From Thermoleophilia bacterium (lineage in GTDB: Bacteria > Actinomycetota > Thermoleophilia > Gaiellales > Gaiellaceae): a stretch of DNA of 12,920 nucleotides. Position 1 is the stretch's first letter. Every line of letters starts with the position of its first letter. The stretch is from contig JABFWJ010000453.1 of assembly GCA_013362295.1 (NCBI GenBank), positions 1 to 12,920 of the forward strand, read 5' to 3'. Positions 8,486 to 12,920 of this stretch are shown piece by piece. The notes under the pieces were generated by a model, which did no database searches, was not told the origin of the DNA, and saw nothing but the letters and a program-made list of their open reading frames with translations. The translations under genes and the position numbers were made by a program.

Positions 8486-9951
8486 TGAAGCGGATCCTGA
8501 TCGGCGCCGCCGTGCTGGTGCTCGCGCTCGTCGGTGCGGCGATCGCGTGGTACTTCCACGTGCAGCACGAGGCGCGCGACGTCAAGGGCTCGTCGACGGT
8601 CGAGTTCGTGACGACCGAGGCCGCACCCCCGCCGCCGCACGAGCCCGGGATCGCGTGGCCGACCTACGGCTATGACGCCGAGCGCCAGCGGTTCGCGCGC
8701 GGGATCTCGCTCGCGCCTCCGTTCCGGCGACTGTGGACGTTTCGGGCGCAGAGCCTCGTCGAGTTCCCGCCCGTCGTCGGCTACGGCCGGCTTTTCTTCG
8801 CCAACAACGCGGGGACGGTGTTCGCAATCGGGGCGAAGAACGGGAAGCGTGCCTGGAAGTTCGCGTCGCACCGCTGCCTCGCCGCGTCGCCGGCGCTCGA
8901 TCGGCATGTCGTCTACGAGACGTTCATGAACGCGCCGCCCTGCAACCGCAAGCCGAGCCCGTCGCTGACGGGGCAGGTGATCGCCTTCAAGGTCGGCACG
9001 GGGAACATCGTCTGGAGGCGCACGATCGGCCCGTCGGAGTCGTCGCCGCTCGTGGCCGGCGCATCGGTCTTCGTCGGCGACTGGAACGGGCGGGTCTGGG
9101 CGCTCCGCAGGCGCACGGGCAAGACGCGTTGGGTGACGAAGCTCCGCAGCCAGGTGAAGAGCGGTGTCGCGATCTCCGGGAATCGCATCTACGTCGGCGA
9201 CTACTCCGGGCGTCTCTACGCGCTCAACGCGACCAACGGGCGCATCGTGTGGCAGGCGAAGGTGCAGCCGCGCTTCGGCAGCACCGGGAACTTCTATGCG
9301 ACGCCGGCGCTCGCCTACGGACGGGTGTACATCGGCGCAACCGACGGGAAGCTGTACTCGTACGGCGCGGCGAGCGGGAAGCTGCGCTGGTCGCAATCGA
9401 CGGGCGGCTTCGTGTACTCGTCGGCCGCGGTCTGGCGCGGCCGCGTCTACGCCGGCTCGTACTCGCATCGCTTCTTCTGCCTGAACGCCGCGACGGGCAG
9501 CAGCATCTGGCAGTTCAAGGCCAACGGCCCGATCTCCGGCTCGCCGACGATCATCGCGGGCCGCGTCTACTTCGCGACGCTGAAGGGCACGACGTACGCC
9601 CTCGACGCACGCACCGGCGGGCCCCTCTGGACGTATCCGGACGGCAAGTACTCGCCCGTGGTCGCGGACGGAGAGCGGCTCTATCTCACCGGTTACGCAC
9701 GGTTGTACGGACTCGCGGAGAAGCGCGCGCCGGTGCGGAGAGGGCCGGGGCTCGTGCCGGCGCGCGTGCTGGCACGGATCGTTCGGCGTAACCACGCCGT
9801 GATCGCGGCGCACCGTTACGCGAGCGCCGCAGCGGCGGGCAAGCACCGCGGCATCCAGGTATGCAACGTCGTGCTGCGCAAAAAGCACGGGGCGTCGTCG
9901 CAGCGCTTCTGGCGGACGGTCAAGGCGGTGCGCTCCGGCTGCCACCGCTGA
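8482..9951 (+). CDS. Membrane-anchored PQQ-repeat beta-propeller, paralog of the preceding gene
   Basis: The protein is 489 residues. An N-terminal helix (MKRILIGAAVLVLALVGAAI, about 2-24) has no lipobox cysteine, so it looks like an uncleaved signal anchor with an extracytoplasmic domain. The propeller begins at YGYDAERQRF and APPFRRLWTF, the same opening as its neighbour (YGADARR, PPFRVVW). Blade tryptophans fall at 85, 125, 178, 217, 257, 303, 343 and 383, so eight blades. There is an insertion before the third, carrying C132 and C154, and a small one before W303. Both paralogs close with a GY-S/A-R-V/L-F/Y motif. Residues 415-489 form a basic C-terminal extension missing from the neighbour, with C461 and C487. 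The start is GTG 8482, overlapping the previous stop; ATG 8485 is in frame and equally likely. Role unknown, presumably in glycan assembly outside the membrane. Confidence 0.88.
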   Translation: MMKRILIGAAVLVLALVGAAIAWYFHVQHEARDVKGSSTVEFVTTEAAPPPPHEPGIAWPTYGYDAERQRFARGISLAPPFRRLWTFRAQSLVEFPPVVGYGRLFFANNAGTVFAIGAKNGKRAWKFASHRCLAASPALDRHVVYETFMNAPPCNRKPSPSLTGQVIAFKVGTGNIVWRRTIGPSESSPLVAGASVFVGDWNGRVWALRRRTGKTRWVTKLRSQVKSGVAISGNRIYVGDYSGRLYALNATNGRIVWQAKVQPRFGSTGNFYATPALAYGRVYIGATDGKLYSYGAASGKLRWSQSTGGFVYSSAAVWRGRVYAGSYSHRFFCLNAATGSSIWQFKANGPISGSPTIIAGRVYFATLKGTTYALDARTGGPLWTYPDGKYSPVVADGERLYLTGYARLYGLAEKRAPVRRGPGLVPARVLARIVRRNHAVIAAHRYASAAAAGKHRGIQVCNVVLRKKHGASSQRFWRTVKAVRSGCHR

Positions 9952-9968
9952 CCGTCACGCGCCTTCGG

Positions 9969-9974
9969 TAGGGT
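9969..9974 (+). promoter_or_regulatory. Candidate -10 box before the Wzz-like gene
   Basis: TAGGGT, matching TAnnnT, lies nine bases before the ATG in a 32-base gap that has no clear ribosome site. It may drive a short-leader or leaderless transcript for the Wzz-like gene in addition to read-through. No -35 was found. Confidence 0.27.
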
Positions 9975-9983
9975 CAGCGCCCG

Positions 9984-10841
9984 ATGGCAGTGGACCTCGA
10001 CGCCGAGCGCGAAGTCGACCTCGCGCGCTGGCGGCGTGCGCTGGTCGCATTGTGGTGGCTGCCGGTGGCGGGGCTGATCGCAGGAGCGATCCTCGGCGTC
10101 GTCTTCTCCTTCCGCGGCGGGAACAACTACAAGGCGACGGCGCTGATCTCGCTCGGGCAGCCGACCTCGCCGGGCGGCGCACTCGTCAACGGCTTCGGGA
10201 CGAACCCGCGTGCCGTTCAGCAGATCGTCAGCTCGGCCGCGGCTCAGGAGCAGGCGGCGAACCGGGCGGACATGCGCCCCTCGGCGCTCCGGGGTCACGT
10301 GTCGGTCTCGCAGGTCGGGACCGTGACCGGCGCCGGGGCGGCGCGCGCCACGCCCCTGATCGCGCTTTCGGTGTCGGGCACGCGACCGAGCACGACCGCT
10401 CCCGCACCGAACGCATTGTCGAACATCGTCGTCCAGAAGACGACCGCCGCCTACGTCGGCGTCAAGGAACGAACCTTTCAGACCACGCTCACGCAGGTGA
10501 ATCAGCAGATCGCCTCGGTCAACAAGCGCCTGACGATCATCACCCGCGCCGAGCGAGCGGCGAAGAACCTCGATCCGCTCCAACAGCTCGTCGTCGTCAG
10601 CCAGGAGGACAACGCCGAGACGCGGTTGGGCAACCTGATCGCGCAGCAGGAGACGCTGCAGCAGCAGCTGGCGTTCGCGAAGGAGGTCGAGAGCGCGAAG
10701 GTGATCGAGCCGGCGCGGTCGGTCAAGGCATCCGCCCACTCCCGGCGCACCGGGCTCGTCGTCGGTGCGCTGATCGGCCTGATCGTCGGCGGCATTGCCG
10801 CGATCATCGGCTACGGCCGCGTGGGTCGGCTGACGACCTAG
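9984..10841 (+). CDS. Wzz-like polysaccharide chain-length / co-polymerase membrane protein
   Basis: The protein is 285 residues with two membrane helices near the ends (about 23-43 and 256-278) and a long extracytoplasmic middle. The order is a cytoplasmic N-terminal stretch with DLARWRRALVALWWLPVAG, the first helix, a beta-rich part with YKATALISLGQP (49-60), then a helical or coiled-coil part rich in Gln and Glu (about 163-240, with NLIAQQETLQQQLAFAKEVE), a short proline-bearing segment, and the second helix. This is the Wzz / polysaccharide co-polymerase topology. It lacks the C-terminal tyrosine kinase of BY-kinase fusions and stops seven residues after the second helix. Such proteins set polymer length with a Wzy polymerase. 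Its place at the end of the glycan operon agrees. The ATG at 9984 is the only sensible start. Family by topology and context, hence moderate certainty. Confidence 0.78.
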   Translation: MAVDLDAEREVDLARWRRALVALWWLPVAGLIAGAILGVVFSFRGGNNYKATALISLGQPTSPGGALVNGFGTNPRAVQQIVSSAAAQEQAANRADMRPSALRGHVSVSQVGTVTGAGAARATPLIALSVSGTRPSTTAPAPNALSNIVVQKTTAAYVGVKERTFQTTLTQVNQQIASVNKRLTIITRAERAAKNLDPLQQLVVVSQEDNAETRLGNLIAQQETLQQQLAFAKEVESAKVIEPARSVKASAHSRRTGLVVGALIGLIVGGIAAIIGYGRVGRLTT

Positions 10842-10861
10842 CGCCGCAGTCTGGGAAAGCC

Positions 10862-10894
10862 TGAACCTGATTCGGCGGAGCCGAACCAGATTCA
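10862..10894 (+). terminator. Hairpin after the glycan operon, probable terminator
   Basis: Arms TGAACCTGATTCGGC and GCCGAACCAGATTCA flank a GGA loop. Thirteen of 15 positions pair, with two A-C mismatches. It lies 20 bases after the Wzz-like stop and is followed by a short pyrimidine run (CGCCTTTCTC). The position suits a terminator for the seven-gene unit, but the T tract is short, so a dispersed palindromic repeat is an alternative. Confidence 0.55.
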
Positions 10895-10943
10895 CGCCTT
10901 TCTCGGACGGCCGCCCGCGCTCCGTACCGACCGCCGACGGCCG

Positions 10944-10949
10944 TACCAT
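10944..10949 (+). promoter_or_regulatory. Leaderless-type promoter -10 box of the second GT2 gene
   Basis: TACCAT matches TAnnnT and ends six bases before the ATG at 10956, the exact spacing for transcription starting on the start codon. There is no Shine-Dalgarno sequence between them. The gene stands after a terminator-like hairpin, so it needs its own promoter, which supports the call. A -35 element was not recognised. Confidence 0.42.
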
Positions 10950-10955
10950 CGCCTC

Positions 10956-11897
10956 ATGCTGGAAGGAAAGCGCGTCGCGGTCGTGGTCCCGGCGCACGAC
11001 GAGGAGGGCCTGATCGCGGCCACCCTGCAGGGGATCCCGGGGTTCGTCGACCGCATCTACGTCGTCGACGACGCCTCGAGCGACGCGACCGCCGAGCGTG
11101 CGCGTGCAGTCGACGATCCGAGGGTCGAGGTGCACGTCCACGACCGCAACCGCGGCGTGGGCGCGGCGATCGTGACCGGCTACAAGCGCGCGCTCGCGGA
11201 GCGCATGGACGCAACGGCGGTGATGGCCGGCGACAACCAGATGGATCCCGACGAGCTCGAGCCGTTCACCACGCCGGTCGTGCGCGACGAGCTCGACTAC
11301 GCGAAGGCGAACCGCCTGTTCACGGGCAGCGCGTGGAAGCTGATCCCGCGCAACCGCTACCTCGGCAACGCGGTCCTCAGCCTGCTGACGAAGGTGGCAT
11401 CCGGCTACTGGCATATCGCCGACTCGCAGGCCGGCTACACGGTCATCTCACTGCGCGTGCTGCAGCTGCTCGACCTCGACCGGATCTACACCTCCTACGG
11501 TTTCCCCAACGACATGCTCGTCCACCTGAACGTGTGGAACGCGCGCGTGCGCGACTTCCCGTCGCGGCCGATCTACGGGGTGGGCGAGCGCTCCGGGATC
11601 AGGATCCGCCGCGTCGTGCCGCGCATCTCGTGGCTGCTGTGGAAGGGGTTCTTCTGGCGGATGCGCGAGAAGTACGTGATCCGCGACTTCCACCCCCTCG
11701 TGTTCTTCTACTTCCTCGGCTTTCTGATGACGACCGTCGGCCTTGCGCTCGGCCTCTTCGAGACCGTGCTCCGACTTCAGGGCAACGGGATCACGCCGGC
11801 CACGATCGTGCTCGTCGCGCTGCTGCTCATCTCCGGCAGCCAGTTCACACTCTTCGCGATGTGGTTCGACATGGAGTCGAACAAGGACCTGCGCTAG
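10956..11897 (+). CDS. Family 2 glycosyltransferase, polyprenyl-phosphate sugar synthase-like, two C-terminal helices
   Basis: The protein is 313 residues. The GT-A domain starts at once with KRVAVVVPAHDEEGLIAATL (5-24), then YVVDDASSDATAERAR (35-50), RNRGVGAAIVTGYKRAL (64-80) and the metal-site loop MAGDNQMDPDEL (90-101), where D93 and D97 are the likely ligands. DSQAGYTVISLRVL (156-169) and YGFPNDMLVHL (181-191) match the later conserved part of DPM1/GtrB-like enzymes. Two membrane helices follow at about 247-270 and 281-303. The family transfers a sugar from a nucleotide donor to a polyprenyl phosphate or lipid-linked acceptor at the cytoplasmic face. It is separated from the glycan operon by a hairpin and has its own candidate promoter. 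Its TAG stop interlocks with the stop of the convergent gene. Donor sugar unknown. Confidence 0.9.
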   Translation: MLEGKRVAVVVPAHDEEGLIAATLQGIPGFVDRIYVVDDASSDATAERARAVDDPRVEVHVHDRNRGVGAAIVTGYKRALAERMDATAVMAGDNQMDPDELEPFTTPVVRDELDYAKANRLFTGSAWKLIPRNRYLGNAVLSLLTKVASGYWHIADSQAGYTVISLRVLQLLDLDRIYTSYGFPNDMLVHLNVWNARVRDFPSRPIYGVGERSGIRIRRVVPRISWLLWKGFFWRMREKYVIRDFHPLVFFYFLGFLMTTVGLALGLFETVLRLQGNGITPATIVLVALLLISGSQFTLFAMWFDMESNKDLR

Positions 11898-12325
11898 GAG
11901 ACGCTGAACGTGACGGGCGTCGAGCCCGTCTGCGCCGCCACGGTGACGATGAGGTTCATGACGCCCATGCCGCTGTCGCGCGCGGCGCGCAGGACGACGC
12001 TGCCGGAAGGGCCGCTCGCGGCGGTCGGGAGCGTGCAGGTCGAACCGGCCGCGCAGCGGGCGGTGATGCCGACGACCGTGACCGGCTTCGCCGAGGCGAG
12101 CTTGAGCGTCCAGCCCGCGCCGCTCCCGCGGCCGTCGGCGATCGTCACGGGCACCTGGCGCGTCCCGGAGACGACGGCCGGGGCCGACTTCACGGCGAGC
12201 TTCCCCGGGACGAACGTCAGCTTGACGACGATCGTGCCCGCGCCGGCAGGCGCGGCCAGGCAGGCCGTCAAAAGGCAGAGAGCCGCGAGGACCGGGATCA
12301 GGATGCGCCGCAACATCAGACGCAT
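11894..12325 (-). CDS. Small exported protein with WxL-like motif
   Basis: The protein is 143 residues from the chosen ATG. The N-terminus is a signal sequence (RRILIPVLAALCLLTACLAAPAGAG). It contains a possible lipobox, LLTAC at 18-22, but a type I cleavage after APAGA is also plausible. The mature part is a predicted all-beta domain with VPVTIADGRGSGAGWTLKLA (58-77). The D-x-R-G-x-G-x-G-W core recalls the WxL-type surface domain of Gram-positive bacteria. Near the C-terminus, C91 and C97 may form a disulfide and the chain ends with a beta strand (TPVTFSVS). Alternative starts are TTG 12340 and ATG 12316; the latter has GGGAG ten bases upstream. I infer an exported cell-wall-associated protein. 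The WxL resemblance is by eye and not certain. Confidence 0.7.
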   Translation of the reverse strand: MRLMLRRILIPVLAALCLLTACLAAPAGAGTIVVKLTFVPGKLAVKSAPAVVSGTRQVPVTIADGRGSGAGWTLKLASAKPVTVVGITARCAAGSTCTLPTAASGPSGSVVLRAARDSGMGVMNLIVTVAAQTGSTPVTFSVS

Positions 12326-12417
12326 ACTCCCGCACCACAAGCACTGCCGCTATTCCCGTTGCGGAACGTTCGGGGGGCCGCTCCGGCGCCGCGCCGATCC
12401 CCGCTCCGCGGCGAGCG

Positions 12418-12435
12418 CTCACCCCTACGGGTGAG
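12418..12435. repeat. Perfect 7-bp palindrome in the gap between two minus-strand genes
   Basis: CTCACCC and GGGTGAG flank a CTAC loop. It lies 20 bases past the stop of the rightmost gene and about 93 bases before the ATG of the WxL-like gene, so it may be a terminator hairpin for the first or an operator for the second. There is no T tract on the minus strand side, which weakens the terminator reading. The rest of this 130-base gap is GC-rich and shows no gene and no clear promoter. Confidence 0.5.
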
Positions 12436-12455
12436 TCAGGCGACGCGCCGTGACG

Positions 12456-12920
12456 CTAGTGCTGCTGGCAGAGCGTGTCGGCGGCGGCGTACTGCGAACC
12501 GAGCGCGTTCATCTGCGCCTCGTACGCCAGATCTTGAGGGTCGTCGGCGTTGAAGCTGCCGATGTCGTCACCCTGCCAGAAGATGTCGGGCAGGACACCC
12601 GGCCCGATCACCGTCGCCCGGTAGCGCTCGCCGTATCCGGCAGGACGCGTTCCCGGCGGGTAGCCCGGATAGGGCGCATGCGGGTAGAAGCCGTAGCAAA
12701 AATTGCCGCCGGGGTTGTGCGCGAGGAAGCTGTTCTCGCGCTTCCACCCAGGTCCGTACCCCGGCGCATTGAAGACATCGAGGTAGATGTTGCGGCCGAA
12801 GGTGTCGGTCGGGTTGCCGTCGGCGAGCGACCCGAAGCCGTACACCGGCAGGCCGAGGTAGCTGAGCCGTCCGAAGAGATGGCGCGCCTTCTGGGTGTTC
12901 ACCCAGTCGAGATGGACCTC
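12456..12920 (-). CDS. Protein of unknown function, C-terminal part (N-terminus beyond right edge)
   Basis: The last 154 residues are visible. The frame is open to the window edge (EVHLDW before the first in-frame GTG at 12902), so I treat it as truncated rather than starting there. The sequence is rich in Gly, Pro, Tyr and Phe, with short motifs such as GLPVYGFGSLADGNPTDTFG, NIYLDVFNAPGYGPGW, KRENSFLAHNPGGNFCYGFY, and GERYRATVIGPGVLPDIFWQ. Two cysteines (in NFCYGF and DTLCQQH) and the lack of hydrophobic helices fit a secreted or surface domain, perhaps with a disulfide. I do not recognise the family. The gene reads in the same direction as the WxL-like gene but is 130 bases away, with a palindrome between them. 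It is real by codon bias and by the low-complexity-free protein, but function is unknown. Confidence 0.7.
   Translation of the reverse strand, partial: EVHLDWVNTQKARHLFGRLSYLGLPVYGFGSLADGNPTDTFGRNIYLDVFNAPGYGPGWKRENSFLAHNPGGNFCYGFYPHAPYPGYPPGTRPAGYGERYRATVIGPGVLPDIFWQGDDIGSFNADDPQDLAYEAQMNALGSQYAAADTLCQQH

Noticed and set aside
7544..9600. Repeated short DNA similarities across the propeller genes
   Set aside because: These come from the protein blade repeat and the gene duplication, not from a DNA repeat or CRISPR-like array.
10922..10947. Direct repeat CCGTACC upstream of the second GT2 gene
   Set aside because: Two 7-base copies in GC-rich DNA are close to chance; only the TACCAT box with its spacing is retained.
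8452..11414. Two long minus-strand open frames opposite the second propeller, the Wzz-like gene and the second GT2
   Set aside because: They have no recognisable motif, Arg-rich composition, and lie entirely antisense to supported genes.
12346..12370. Short inverted repeat TTCC / GGAA around 12353-12366
   Set aside because: Four-base arms with a six-base spacer are too weak to call.
11333..12553. Plus-strand open frame of 406 codons over the right arm
   Set aside because: It is an out-of-frame reading of the GT2 gene that continues antisense through the WxL-like gene, with low-complexity Arg/Ala composition.

Overview
The window is very GC-rich. Codon third positions are mostly G or C, GTG starts are common, and genes are packed with 4-base GTGA overlaps. 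Several starts lie just downstream of a TAnnnT box with no Shine-Dalgarno sequence, which suggests leaderless transcripts. Together these point to a high-GC Actinobacteriota-like bacterium, perhaps of the Thermoleophilia type. That placement is inference: there is no rRNA or other marker gene here. The region is part of a cell-surface polysaccharide / glycan-modification locus.

Left arm, minus strand (3342 to 1): a three-gene operon that looks like it makes an activated, aminated and acylated sugar. It holds a Gfo/Idh/MocA NAD(P)-dependent oxidoreductase, then a fused protein with an SpsF-like cytidylyltransferase domain and a glutamate-1-semialdehyde-aminomutase-like PLP aminotransferase domain, then a GNAT N-acetyltransferase cut by the left edge. 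This set resembles nonulosonic-acid-type (legionaminic/pseudaminic) or other CMP-sugar pathways. The expected synthase (NeuB/PseI-like) is not in view and could lie further left.

Centre, plus strand (3403 to 10841): a divergent, mostly overlapping run of seven genes. In order these are a zinc-ribbon SAM methyltransferase, a membrane GT2 glycosyltransferase, a short PglC/WcaJ-type undecaprenyl-phosphate sugar-phosphate transferase, an ATP-grasp ligase, two paralogous 8-bladed PQQ-type beta-propellers (one lipoprotein-like, one with an N-terminal membrane anchor), and a Wzz-like chain-length / polysaccharide co-polymerase membrane protein. A hairpin at 10862-10894 probably closes this unit.

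Right arm: a polyprenyl-phosphate-type GT2 glycosyltransferase with its own leaderless-type promoter (10956-11897). It converges on a small exported minus-strand protein with a WxL-like D-x-R-G-x-G-x-G-W motif (11894-12325). The two stop codons interlock in one CTAG. The last gene is a minus-strand C-terminal fragment of unknown function (12456 to the right edge). A perfect 7-bp palindrome sits between the last two.

Inferred logic: the left operon supplies a modified nucleotide sugar. The sugar-phosphate transferase primes the lipid carrier, the GT2 enzymes extend it, the methyltransferase and ATP-grasp ligase decorate it, and the Wzz-like protein and the paired propellers act at or outside the membrane during assembly. 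No flippase, polymerase or ABC exporter is visible, so the locus extends beyond this window. No gap between genes exceeds about 130 bases, and I saw no RNA genes, CRISPR arrays, insertion sequences or phage genes.
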